Shown: positions 52,252 through 63,229 of the stretch, piece after piece | How positions within the stretch are numbered: position 1 is the first letter of the stretch | Layout of the letters: each line of letters starts with the position of its first letter | Assembly: GCA_037127315.1 (NCBI GenBank) | Contig: JBBBDQ010000750.1 | Span: 2,236,001 to 2,300,000 of the forward strand | Source: Ascarosepion bandense | Lineage: Eukaryota > Mollusca > Cephalopoda > Sepiida > Sepiidae | Reading direction: 5' to 3' | Length of the DNA: 64,000 nt | The notes under the pieces: generated by a model | The model's database searches: none | What the model saw: only the letters and a program-made list of their open reading frames with translations | What the model was told of the DNA's origin: nothing | Program-made: the position numbers and the translations under genes

Positions 52252-52540
52252 GATGTCCGTTGTGGTGCAGTGGATATCGACGAGAAATCGGAGAGCCGAG
52301 TTTGAATTTCAGTTGAATTCATTGCATTCACTTACGCGCAAATACTCTTGGCAAAGGTGTTAATCCGCATCTTCCCTCCAGTTATGGGTTAAATAATAGG
52401 ACAGATTTGGTTCTTTAGCCTTGCTCAGCAGCCAGAAAGTAATGGCAACCAACTGCGGGAAAATCTTCTGCCCAGTCAGTCATGTCTCGAGAGGGATATA
52501 ATCGCCCAAATGTGTATCACGTATTGCACTTAACTGACTT
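52252..52540 (+). mobile_element. SINE-A copy
   Basis: Head 'tccgttgtggtgcagtggat', then a small deletion before the B-box region ('gccgagtttgaatttcag', mutated). Body and tail 'cacttaactgact' are present. The hairpin is degraded (catgtctcgagagggatata). Older copy. Confidence 0.88.
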
Positions 52541-52889
52541 TTAGGAAAACAATCATTTTACTAAGGTGACCTTTCTTTCTAAGCATTTTTACGAATATTT
52601 CGGCCATTACTCAAGGGTAGAAAAATGATTATTTATATCTTTTTTATTGGCAATAATTTATTCGTTCCTTTTGGTATGCGGTCACTAACATCATTTATTA
52701 GTTGAATAGTTAAAAATAATACTTATTGCATCCATATGAAGTGGAAATCTCAAGAGTTCTGCACATGAAGACATCAATAATTACAGTTGCAGCCGGAGCC
52801 CACGGATTGATTGGGAAAGGTTCCGAAAGACTCATTGAAGGGATTCCAGATCATCCAAGAAATACAAAAGATTGAACTCGCAAGTACAG

Positions 52890-53545
52890 TCTTCTTCTTC
52901 ATGTTCCGTGTTCTTTCAGGACGTAGGCGATGATGGACTTCCACTTGGTTCTGTCTCTTGTTGCTCTCAATATTTTTTCTCTTGGTATCTCTTCTAAGCC
53001 CCGCTCTGCCAACCATTTACTCAGACCTAACAAGTACGTCTCACGCTGCTTTCCCCTGTGTCTCCTTTCATTTATCTGACCTGTGAGTATTAAGTTTTCC
53101 AGGGCCTCCTTTCTCATTATGTGCCCCAGAAACCTCATTGGTATCTTCCTGATATTAAGTATGAGTTTTCTTCTCGTTTGCATCCTTTCCAACATTTCAT
53201 CATTGCACACGTGCTCCGTCTATGGTATCGTCAGCATCCTTCTGTAAAACCACATTTCTGCTGCCTCAAGCCTTTCCTTCGTCTTTGATGAGATCGTCCA
53301 GGATTCACTTCCATACAGGACAGATATCACATAGCAATCCAGCACTCATATCTTTGTTTCTAATTAGATTTTCCTGTCTTATAGTATACTGGTTAGCTTC
53401 TGAAATGCGTCTTTGGCCATGCTAATGCGTCTTTGGGTCGCACTTTCAATCCTCTATTAAAACACTACCCAGGTATGTGAATTTTTTTAATTGTTTTATT
53501 TTAGTTTCTCCGACTTGTAGTTGGCAAATTGGGCTCTTATTTACA
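52890..53545 (-). mobile_element. LINE-R C-terminal pseudogene
   Basis: Minus-strand order: SPICQLQVGETKIKQLKKFT, YLGSVLIED near 53500; KDAFQKLTSIL; SVLYGSESWT; EMWFYRRMLTIP; then a long open stretch (53210-52899) with NDEMLERMQTRRKLILNIRK, RFLGHIMRKEALENLILTGQ and ATRDRTKWKSIIAYVLKEHG. It ends with a stop and an AAG-type tail at about 52890. The upstream part has stops. Second most complete C-terminus of this family here. Confidence 0.85.
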
Positions 53546-53792
53546 AAAAGATTTATCTATGTAAAATATGTGTGATCTTACCTTCTTTATTTACAAAAAT
53601 GATTAGTGGTAAACATAATTAATCCATTTCTGACCTTAATATATTTGTGTACGCTACAGAAATCCAAGGAAAGTTATTATAATAATAAAGCCTTGATGTT
53701 ACATCAGGCATGGATTTGTTGGCTTCTGATCTAAATTGACCGGGGATGTTTTCTCTTAGTGAATCCTTGTGAATCGTGGAGTCGGTCTAAAA

Positions 53793-54367
53793 TACACCCT
53801 GGTGCAAATTCATTGAAACAGCTCCTCTAGTTTCCTTTCATTCACCATACGGTCAGTTTTAGACCCACTGGAATGACTGGATGTAATCGATTTCTATTTT
53901 TTTCCTCAGATTAAGTCATTTGCAGTGGTGCGCAGCAATATGAATTTTTGGGGGGATGTATGATGAAATTTGTTTACCCTTGAAAAATATTACGTCATCT
54001 GTGATAGCATCAGATTTTTATCACGCCAAAACTATCGTCTCGACTGTCGATTAGTTGTCCTACGGCCATTGTCTGCGATGGACGTTACTCCAAGAAAGTG
54101 TACAAAAATTGTAACGCTGCACGAACACACTGGCAAACATTGCAGAGAGATCGCGGATGTTGTTGGTGTCAGCCTTTCAACTGCCGGTTGTGTCATCAAG
54201 GTAAACAAACAAACTTAATCAATCGGTCAAAAACGTAAAGTAAAATGCGGTCGGAAGAGAAAATCGGCACCAACGCAAAGAGAGGACGTATACATGATTA
54301 TAGAAAGTGTGAAAGAACAAAGAAAGACATTATTCGTCTCGTTTCAATTAATTTGCACGAGAGTGTA
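53793..54367 (+). mobile_element. Tc1-like non-autonomous transposon
   Basis: Inverted terminal repeats: 'caccctggtgcaaattcatt' at 53795 and, at the other end, 'aattaatttgcacgagagtg' before 54366. TA dinucleotides flank both ends, as expected. A 5' coding remnant at 54082-54218 reads MDVTPRKCTKIVTLHEHTGK, HCREIADVVGVSLSTAGCVI: the helix-turn-helix part of a Tc1-like transposase. The rest of the transposase, including DDE residues, is gone, and the last 130 bp contains 'aggacgtatacatgatt'. Relatives: 9006-9830 and 17771-18435. Confidence 0.8.
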
Positions 54368-54465
54368 AAGTCACTTTATGTAATTTGAACGATGGCTGTG
54401 AAGATGAACACTTTCGGTTTCGCTGAAGAGTATGGAATACCAACAGGCTCCAACAGAACTGTTAT

Positions 54466-54850
54466 CTAACATGTACAGATTTTCTCTCTGTAATTAAGAT
54501 GAGCTACAGTAAATATCCCGTCAAGTTCAAGTTTGATTTTAACCAGTTGGGCATATCTGCTAGCGGTTGGTACACTGTGCATCTTCTTTAATCGGGGTTG
54601 GATGATCTCTCGTCCAGTATTCGCGTCAGCTGCAGCTAGCGGTTTACAGGGGAGATAACGAGGCTGAAAACCTCCTCTGTATTCCCGCACTTTTCAGTAA
54701 TACTATCTTTCGGATGAGACATACTATACACTTAGTTTTCAGGACTGTTAGTAATGCTCCGATAACGACTCTTATAACTGTCGCATTTCTGTTCTGCAAA
54801 TTCCACAGTTTTCTAGCCAGGTCGAGATATTTATCCATCATTTTCATTTT
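54466..54850 (-). mobile_element. C-terminal fragment of another LINE (LINE-Z-like)
   Basis: A minus-strand frame from 54847 reads MMDKYLDLARKLWNLQNRNA, TVIRVVIGALLTVLKTKC and IVLLKSAGIQRRFSASL. This matches the KYKDLEIE...VPVIVGALG...LL-TA-ILRR pattern of the LINE-Z domain, but too divergently to be the same family. The preceding nuclease-like motif is not visible. It may be a related family. Confidence 0.55.
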
Positions 54851-55398
54851 ATTTCTCTGTCATCCGAATAGATTTTATTTTGTGACTACCAGTTCCGGAT
54901 TTTCTGGGCAGGATTAGTTGATCTCCTTGAAATTCAAAATTTCAGTGAATTTTACTGCTTTAATCAGTGTTTCTCAATTTTTTACTTCAGTGCACGAAGA
55001 AAATAACAAAAAACTTTACCGTAAACATTAAATTTTATGAAGGGAATATTAGTCATAAAATTTGAAAATAAGAAATTTGGGTTTAACATCTCAAAGAAAA
55101 TTAGCGGTATACTTTTCATTTCAAAGAATTCATAAAGAATCAGCTATTATTTCTAGAGAGGCTGATAACTGATTTAAATCTATTGAGGAAAGCAAAAAGG
55201 AAAGGATTATCCACTCCTTCTTAAACAATTAATGAATTTAGCATCCAGTTTAAAATATCAAATGACAAAGATTTGACTTAGACATGGAAGTCATGTGGTT
55301 GCTGTCTCTAGTTTTTAAAAATTTGAGTTATTTTATAAAAAAAAAATCATAAATAATTACGTTTCAGGGCGCATTAGTACGAGCTTACCCGATGAGGG
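54851..55398. other. No assignable feature
   Basis: AT-rich; 'cagtgtttctcaattttt' at 54964 resembles an hAT-type end but has no partner. Confidence 0.4.
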
Positions 55399-55502
55399 AC
55401 AGTCAGTCAGTTAAGTGCCATACGTGATATGCGCTTGGGTGATCATGTCTCGAAAGACTGGGTAGAAGGTTTTCCTGCAATAGGTTGTCATTACTTTCTA
55501 AA
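55399..55502 (-). mobile_element. SINE-A 3' fragment
   Basis: 'gtcagtcagttaagtgccat' to 'ataggttgtcattactttct' is the 3' module in minus orientation, with the hairpin cut (catgtctcgaaagactgggt). The body and head are absent: a 5'-truncated insertion. Confidence 0.8.
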
Positions 55503-55599
55503 AGACTGTAGTTACGTTCTCCCTATAAGTCTACGATTTTATGGTATGACTATTTTAGGGAAGCTTTTCAAGAAAATAAAAGAAAAGACTATCGTAGAC

Positions 55600-55714
55600 T
55601 ATTTTGATAGTATTTTTTGTTAAGATCTTCAAAAATATAGACACTGCCATGTCAGTAAGAAAGCACTTTCAATTTTTGTTATCCTTTTTCACCGTCGCCG
55701 ATTGGCTTTGATTG

Positions 55715-55766
<52 letters not shown>

Positions 55767-55768
55767 CT

Positions 55769-55799
<31 letters not shown>

Positions 55800-56045
55800 C
55801 GCGTCTGTGTGTGTGTGTGTGTGTGTGTGTTATAAAGTACCATAAAATTATTAAAGGTCCTATTTCTACAGCAGAATCTGGGTAGTGTTCATACCATTTT
55901 CTTGCAGTTTCCTTCCCGTAAATCATGCAGATTTTCAAGTGCAGATTTTGGTCAGCCCCTGACGTGTCGAGTTTTATGTTCGGTTCACCACAGAACCTGC
56001 ATTTGTGGTCAACACAATTTTCAGTATTTTTACTTGAGAATTTTT
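55600..56045 (-). mobile_element. LINE-Z fragment invaded by a GT microsatellite
   Basis: Minus strand: KFSSKNTENCVDHKCRFCGE (an intact C-x2-C), NLHLKICMIYGKETARKWYE, HYPDSAVEIGPLIILWYFI, and then the frame runs into His-Thr codons from a (GT)n array (55718-55832). This replaces the segment expected to contain the RPDI motif. Downstream LINE-Z text resumes briefly at 55620-55700. The other end joins the LINE-J 3' end at 56045. Confidence 0.75.
55718..55832. repeat. (GT)n microsatellite with GCGC interruptions
   Basis: GT runs are broken by two 'gcgcgcgc(g)tctgtg' insertions, giving an internally duplicated array. Confidence 0.94.
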
Positions 56046-56269
56046 TTATAATCATACCGCCCCAAGCAAGGCATTTTATTGCCACTTTTTTGCGTGGGTT
56101 TACATAGGAGGAAAGTTATGAGAAAGAGTGACAGATTCTAGGGGGTGTCAGGAAATGGGTAAGAGATGGATGAGAATACTGATGAGAGTGGATTGGACAG
56201 AGAAAGAAGCATGAGAGAGATGATGCAGGTTAGTGAGATAGGAGATGACTATTGATTTTACATTTACTA

Positions 56270-56270
<1 letters not shown>
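56045..56270 (-). mobile_element. LINE-J 3' fragment
   Basis: 'ataccgccccaagcaaggca', 'ttgcgtgggtttacatagga' and about 150 bp of preceding 3' UTR in minus orientation, then an (ATT)n run. 5'-truncated. Confidence 0.72.
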
Positions 56271-56323
<53 letters not shown>

Positions 56324-56325
56324 TT
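56271..56325. repeat. (ATT)n microsatellite
   Basis: About 18 ATT units between a LINE-J fragment and the 3' side of the long LINE-Z pseudogene; consistent with a LINE-Z tail. Confidence 0.92.
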
Positions 56326-56329
56326 ATTT

Positions 56330-58340
56330 CCTTTGATTTCTGGTGTATATTCATTTCTTTCCGGATTCTAACCAGAGACCTAAAGTCAAAGATGGCATTA
56401 TGACATATTCCACTGAGCATTTTTGAGAGAAAAAACACCAAAAATCTGACGTAATTTACATAGATAAAGCCTCTCGTAAGGTATAGGTTGTACTTGTGAG
56501 TACAACGTCTTGTATTTCTTTAAGGCTTAGGATAATAGGGTTCCCTTCAATGAGTCTATTGAAGTAATTTCCAATCAATCAGAAGGCTCCAGTTACAGCT
56601 GATATTATCATTATGAAGCACATTTTTGAGATTTCGATTTTAAGGTCTTTGTATTTTGATATTTTTTGAAGATCTTCAAAGATATATTACAATCTGAAGA
56701 GACTGACATATCAATAATAAGACACATTTTGATTTTGCGATCTTTAATCACGATTCTTGAGTATTCTTGTTCTGTCTGTGTGCATTGTAAAGTCCCATAA
56801 AATTGTTACAGGTTCTATCTCTGTACCGAGTCTGGCTGGTGTTCATAACCAATTTGCTGCAGTTTCCTTTCCGCAAAACTTTCATATTAACAATGCAGAT
56901 AGTGGCCAACTCTGTCATGCCAGGTTTTATATTCTGTAAGTGCCAATAACGAAATTGCCAATTGTTTCTGGATATTTATAACAGAATCTGCATTTTGAGC
57001 TTACACAACTTTTTCAGTATGTCTGCTTGGTAATTTCTAATTAGGAAAGCATTGGTTCCGTGCACCAAGAATAAAACCTTCGGTTTCGGCTTTTTGCCCT
57101 GCAGTACGTAGGGTACGGATTTTGTCTACATCAGCTTGTTTGGTACGGGAATAATATTGACCATGAAGAGGTTTATCTTGCAATCGTTTCTGTATTTGGT
57201 CGATTGCGTAGTCTTTTGCTTTCTTTTTAAGGTTTTTACCGCTGAAGTAGTTGTATTAAGTTTTACTTACATTTTTCCCCTAATTGAAGCTCCATTTTGA
57301 ACTTGTTGGCTTCCTTCATTACTGAATAAAGTTTCTTACTTCTTTCATGTCTTTTGACACTGATCATCATCCAGTCTTCTCTAGTTCCCAGGTAGCTTTG
57401 AAAACCTATTGTTATGGGTTTGTATGAGTTCTAGTTGAACTAATCCTCTACCTCCTTCGGATCTGGGCATATACAGACGATCTACATCAGCCTTAGACGA
57501 TAATGCATGCGTGGCAAGTGAGAAGCTTCCATGTTTGAACATCCGTTCACTTAATGTCAGCTATGGTCCAGTTAAGGATGTTGGAACTGTATTGCACCAC
57601 GGGGACAGCCAAGACGTTTATGGCTGATAATCTGTTGTTTTTTTATTCAACTTGGACGCAGACGTACACATCTTTTCTTACTTTTGCCTTCATTTGGGAA
57701 TGCTGTATTCCATTTCCTTCGCTAATTCTTAGGTTCTTCCTGTTTCAGTTTCCTTATCATTGTGTTCCTGTATTTCTTGAATGTTACTTTTGCACATTGA
57801 TCTAATCGGAAATCCATACGTATGTCATCACTGAAATATTTTACAGTATTGAGAAGACACTTCAACTCATTGTCATCTTTTGGCAAAGAGTTTGAGATCA
57901 TTCTAGTAGAGTAGACGATTAAATGCTTACTTTTGTAAATAAACTATTATTTATTAATTCATGCATAGGGGCATTAAGGACATACAAAACCGAAGTGAGT
58001 TCCCGTGAAATATTCCACGTCGAATATTCAGGCGTTTGGAAGTGGTAGCGTCTCTGGTGGGATTTAGGTACAATGCGGTTTTCTACATTCCCATGCCTTG
58101 TTGAAGAAAATTTCCTATCACCGAGAAGAGTTTGTACATTTTCAAAACCTTAAGGATCCAAAAGTGTGAAACGCTGTCAAAGGCTTTACTATAGGCTATC
58201 TATGAAGTGCTGAGATTTCTACCTGTTTCCTCAAATATTCCATGATCATTTTGTTCAGCAACAGTTGATCTTTGCAACCATATAAAACTCTCAGACATCT
58301 ATTCTGTTCCTAGGGAAGAATGTAGTTTACTTCGAATAAA
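56330..58340 (-). pseudogene. Long LINE-Z pseudogene: RT, linker, zinc-knuckle and nuclease-like region
   Basis: Minus strand, 5' to 3', through many stops and frameshifts. LYGCKDQLLLNKMIMEYLRK near 58280; AYSKAFDSVSHFWILKVLKM, RT motif A with its aspartate, near 58190; LNIRRGIFHGNSL, the motif-B region. No YMDD-type motif is readable where motif C should be (57.9 kb). Next IQHSQMKAKVRKD, INVLAVPVVQYSSNILNWTI, then RMHYRLRLM and IRRR-type remains of the GGRGL region. Then QDKPLHGQYYSRTKQADVDK near 57170 and AETEGFILGARNQCF. Then the nuclease-like blocks and LRQ/LIDMS at 56.7-56.6 kb. It is the only copy here that reaches the RT. Clade not certain. Confidence 0.78.
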
Positions 58341-58524
58341 AAGTAAGTATAGTTCTTCAAAACATACATTATTTATTTATACGTGGTGGGCAGACATGTG
58401 AGAAGGTTGATTTTGTCAGATTGTGATGAAAAATAGCTGTTTTTTAGTTTTGTATTAAAAAATGTATTGTTGGTAATATTTTTCCTTCAAAAATGAATAT
58501 TATTATATAAAAGTGTATTTTCAT

Positions 58525-58690
58525 ACTTTCACAGTGTTTTGACCCTAGCTTGGGGGTTAACTATTTGCTCATAGCTGGGACCCTAACAGGTGTTACCACT
58601 CCGGGTCAGGGTGGACCTGGGAACAACAGCAATTAAGAGGTGGTTCCATGCTCACAACCTCCCAATCAGAGGTCTTGCTATTGGATGCAG
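58525..58690. repeat. Dispersed repeat H, copy 2
   Basis: 'gggaccctaacaggtgttac', 'gggaacaacagcaattaaga' and 'cctcccaatcagaggtcttg' match 7126-7288. HEL does not follow here, so H is independent of HEL. Confidence 0.7.
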
Positions 58691-59463
58691 TTTATGGTCA
58701 TACCCACAACCCCTGATTAATGGAATCTCATTTAATAATTTAATATTATATCTCCGCTTGATCTACCTGCATTTGTGTGTTGAATCATTTGAGTTTCTTG
58801 AGATCTCATCTAGTATCAATAACTCGCACTTGATTTCCTCTATTCCTTGCTTCAGTTTTACCTTCTAAGCTGGCTCTTTTTGTTTTTTGTTTGATCTTTC
58901 CATTGTCTTGACACCAACCTTCACAACGGCTGCTAAATTTGTTTCATATATGACATTATTTGTTCCCCACTGGTCAGTCCGTTAATAGTGTTTGCAGTGT
59001 AGCGTTGTATATTTGCACACTATGTTTATTAAACTTTGTCATATGAATTTTGTGGAGCTGGCCTCTGGTTGACATTTGTGTGCAAGTAACTGTGCTGAGG
59101 ACTTAAACGATATGGTTTTTCGCTTCAGAGATTTTATCTCTATTGTTTTCGAGGAATTTTGTACTAATATCGTGATGTAATGAATATGTAATGAATATGC
59201 ATACACCTTGGTTTCCCCTCTCAGCAATGCGATTGGCTGGTGCCAGACATAAATACAGACGAAGGCGAGGACACATAAAGGTCTACTACTACTAGAGGTC
59301 TTCCTTCTACAGAACTACGACTAGAGGTTTACGAATATTGGTCTACGTCTTTTGACTACGCCTACGTTTCAGGGTACTGCATACGACGAGTACCGTCCAT
59401 TACGTTTACGAACTAGATTGTCCTACCGGGTTGCATTTGCCTAAACTGCTTAACTACCTCGAA
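58691..59463. other. No assignable feature
   Basis: Mixed-composition sequence with several 'ctacgtctttt' and 'gtctacta' type words (59280-59400). No ORF or repeat recognised. Confidence 0.4.

Positions 59464-59527
<64 letters not shown>
59464..59527. repeat. (AT)n microsatellite
   Basis: About 64 bp of uninterrupted AT. Confidence 0.94.
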
Positions 59528-59532
<5 letters not shown>

Positions 59533-59679
59533 TCCGGGACATATCATATCGTTTGACTTATCTTCAGTTACATAATCTGTAGTTGTTTTATATCGCAGGT
59601 AGATTCTTCAGTTTTATTTCCTGAGATTTCGTCTCTCATTTATTCCAGTTTTGACCTCATCTTCTGTCATTTATTTTAT

Positions 59680-61275
59680 AAAACGTTTTACTCCAAGCAA
59701 GGCAGTACCGCCACTGGTGCGGAGGAGGTTACATGAGAGGAAAGCGAAAAAAAGACGACAAGGTACAGAGAATGTCGAAAAAAGAATAAGAGAAAGATGG
59801 GCATCAGGAGATAAAATAAGGTGGCAATTGACGTTGCACTTATACCTTTGGAGATTGTAGTAATCAGGGAAGCAAGTATGTGGAAGAGAGTTCCATAGGC
59901 AGGAAATTCGAGAAAATAAACTGATAGAGTCGAAATAGCGGTTGCAGTTGATTGTTTTGGCTATAAAAGGGTGGAACCTAGTTGCCAATCTAGTAGCTCG
60001 AGTGAATTCGTGTTGACAAGCCACCAGAGAAATAAGCTCGTCAGAGCAGAAGTCATTAAAATATTTGTAGAAAAGACAGAGAGAAGGCATATCCCGTCGG
60101 TAAGAAAGTGAGAAAATCGAGCTTCCAAACCAGGATCGATTACATTGCAGACCCTTCTTTAGATTTTGTCGAGAACCCTGAGATGACTCTGAAGATGCTC
60201 GCGATCAGATATAGCCACAATATTCAATGCACGGACGAATGGTAGATTTGTATATGTGCTAGATGGATTCTGATGAGAAAAACTTCCTGGCCCGATACAG
60301 TGACCCAACCTTCTTAGCAGTGGATATAACTATTGATTCTATGTAGTCGTTCTACTTGACGTCGGCTGAGAGAGTGACGCCGAGGAGGCGCAGTGTATTG
60401 CTTTCTAGGAGCCTATCGTAATCCATACTGATGAAAGGTAAAACAGTTTCTCTGGAGTGGTTAAAGAAGAGCAGCTTCGTTTTAGGCTGCATTAAAATTA
60501 TAAGCCATCTCTTACCCCAACCCACCACAGATTAGAGTACCTTTCCAAATGTAGCGCTGACTTTTACTTTATCAGCCCTGGCAGTTTTGTTTTTGTTTTT
60601 TTTTATCGAGACGGCAGTAAATGGTGGTATCATCTGCATAAATATCTATTGGGAACAGATTACATCAGGAAGATCATTGATGAAGATCAGGCAAAGCAAA
60701 GAGCCTATGATAGAGCCTTGAGGAACACCTGCGTTCGTATGATAGGATCCAGAAGCATGCCGGTTCAATACGATCTTCATTACGCGATTTGATAGGAACG
60801 ATTGGATTAAGTCGAACAAACGTCCAGTTATATAATGCCCTGTAGCTTGCGCAGCATACCAAACCCTGTCAAATACTTTCATACTGTTTGTCAGACAATA
60901 GGTTGTGGGATGTTAGATGATGAACCACTTCGGCATTGGTAATAGCCTCAAACACTTTACCAAAGTTAGGTAAGAGGCTGATAGGGCGATAATTAGAGGA
61001 GTCAAAGGCCCTCCAGAGTTTGTAAGGAGAGGAACTGTAAAAGGGACATTCAACCAACAGGAAAGCAAGAAGGAGCGAGGCAATAGTTGTAGAGTTTGGT
61101 GAGGATAGCGGAGAGTTCAGGAGTACATTTCTTTAGGACGATGACTGGAATTCCATAGCCTCCGCTTACTTTATGAGAGTCAAGCTTAGAAAATAAGTTA
61201 GTGGTCAGAGAAGGGGTTATGTATACGTCACTCAGATAAGCTTCAGTTATAGGTGGGAAGTCAAGGGATGGTGTT
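59680..61275 (-). pseudogene. LINE-J reverse transcriptase pseudogene, 3' half
   Basis: Minus strand, 5' to 3': LDFPPITEAYLSDVYI, LDSHKVSGGYGIPVIVLKKC, TPELSAILTKLYNYCLAPS; DSSNYRPISLLPNFGKVFEA; a short deletion with motif A reduced to MKVFDRVWYA; IQSFLSNRVMKIVLNRHASG; NAGVPQGSIIGSLLCLIFIN, motif B with PQG intact; then after a frameshift IYADDTTIYCRLD, motif C with YADD intact (60629-60640). The C-terminus is EFTRATRLATRFHPFIAKTI, then CLWNSLPHTCFPD and YKCNVNCHL. The 3' UTR is at 59680-59760. Frameshifts and stops inactivate it. Its 5' half resumes at 63230 after an insertion. Confidence 0.85.
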
Positions 61276-61831
61276 GTTTAACATGTGACAGAGATAGAGT
61301 CAAACACATACACACATTGAAAAGGTTCAAAATTCCTAGCACCTGAAAAAGGCCGAAACAGCTAAAACGTCATGTTATTCGTTTCTTTCTTTTTAATTTC
61401 TATTAAGAACTTTTCTAAACAAAATTTCTACTTCCAGTGTGGCAATATTAAATTGAACATTAAAATAAAACCAGCGTAATTGTTTACCGGTAGCGAAATT
61501 TGATCTAAACCAAAGTTAGGCCGTTATATTTAGGTCATCAGAAAACAATGGAGGTAAACGAAATAATAATTTTTGATAAAAAGGATTTTGGAGTAAATTG
61601 AACATCGAGATATATTTTGTTTACTAATGGTGAAATCTGAGTTGCGTGCCGATTAATTTGGGTCATCGGAGAACGGTGGAAATGAACGAAAATAAATTTT
61701 TGCAATTGAAATCGAAATAGCGCTTAGTAAACCAAAGGACCTTTGGAGGTCACATGATTTTTGGCTGTAGCAACAAACACTCGTGATTACTTGTGTTAAG
61801 CACGTGAATGGCCTAGATTGTGACCCTCCGT

Positions 61832-61842
61832 TTCCTATATAA
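61832..61842 (+). promoter_or_regulatory. TATA-like promoter element
   Basis: 'cctatataagc' follows a GC-balanced stretch and precedes 'acgttgtaatgctgaagttg'. The local sequence is richer in GC than its surroundings. It would be a plausible core promoter of the unidentified inserted element; transcription is not shown by sequence alone. Confidence 0.35.
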
Positions 61843-62576
61843 GCACGTTGTAATGCTGAAGTTGGAAGAGTCGGACGACGACCTTGAAAGCTTACGGTCG
61901 AGTGATATCGGGTGTCTCAGATGAGGGGGGTGCTGCCAGAAAAGACCAGAACCGTGTGAGCGTACGGATCACACCCCCACTCCTGCTGGAATAAGATTGC
62001 TGGCAATTCGGACCAATCAACCACCTAACCGAAGACGTCTTTGTATGAAAAAGCAGAGTAAAATATATTTTATATTTTACTTGCAATTGGTCCTATTGTT
62101 TCAGATGGAGGCTTGTCGAATGTTGTATTTGTTGTGCGGTGACGACAAAGAGACAAGGAAGAGGAAAAAGAAGATTGTGAAATGATTATATGAATCTGAT
62201 GTTTTGTGAAGAGGTCGGATTGATTATATGAATCTGATATTTTGTGAAGAGGTCGGATTGAATAGTTCCTGACAAGAAGATTTATGATTTGAAAAGTCTA
62301 AGCGTCGCCCCAAATTTGTTGCGGATTGTTGAAATTTGATAGTCGCCAAAGGACTATGAGAAGTATCGTCGTAGCGGTCGCAGTGAAAACCGCTGAGTAT
62401 ATGAAACTTAACGTTCGTTGCTAGTACAACAATCTGAATTTCATCATCCGTTCAGCACCTTTTCAAGACATGTGATCCCAGCATTTTATCTGAGAAGAAT
62501 TGACTCCGTTAAAAGAGTCGGGAGAACATTAAAAGAGTTCTATATATCTTCTGAGACGATTTAGCAACAACTTAAC

Positions 62577-62611
62577 ACACACGCACGCACACACACACAC
62601 ACACACACACA

Positions 62612-62693
<82 letters not shown>
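62577..62693. repeat. (AC)n(CT)n microsatellite
   Basis: AC repeats are followed by about 85 bp of CT repeats with one 'ca' interruption. Confidence 0.94.
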
Positions 62694-62697
<4 letters not shown>

Positions 62698-63229
62698 GTG
62701 TGTGAGTTGTTATGCTAAAAAAACTTACTTTCCGTAACCTTTTTCTTTTACTATTCTTTTCTTGTATATAAAAGACATTAACAGTGCAACCATCGAACAG
62801 TTGTTTGTTCGGCTTTCTGTGGACATTATGTTTTTTCTTTATATTTCTTTTTGTTGTATTGTAAATGTTAAACACCGGCTCCCCCAGCCGGGTCTACATC
62901 TTCAGTCGACCGTGAACAAACAACCGTCTTCTTTCTGGATCTAATAATCACAACGTGGGCAGGAAGCAGATTTAAACCAGTGAGCCGGTTGACTGACCTG
63001 CGGATGCTCAAGGACCTACGGCCAACCCCTAGAGTTCGATTAAGACCGAATAAACATCTCAACCCGAAGAGGAAGATGCCGAAGGTTGAGGAGCCAAAGT
63101 AGAATAGTTATATCCTATGCACGTTGACCGGAATAGGCCCGTATAATGAAAGGGCTAGATATACGGGCTCATAATCAGGATAACTCCCGAGGGACAAAAG
63201 GGTTAAATATATGGTGCCGTGATAACCAG

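Noticed and set aside
62102..62184. Short frame starting at an ATG after 'tgtttcag', as if after a splice acceptor downstream of the TATA-like box
   Set aside because: Only 27 codons and no known motif. The splice-site resemblance alone is too weak.
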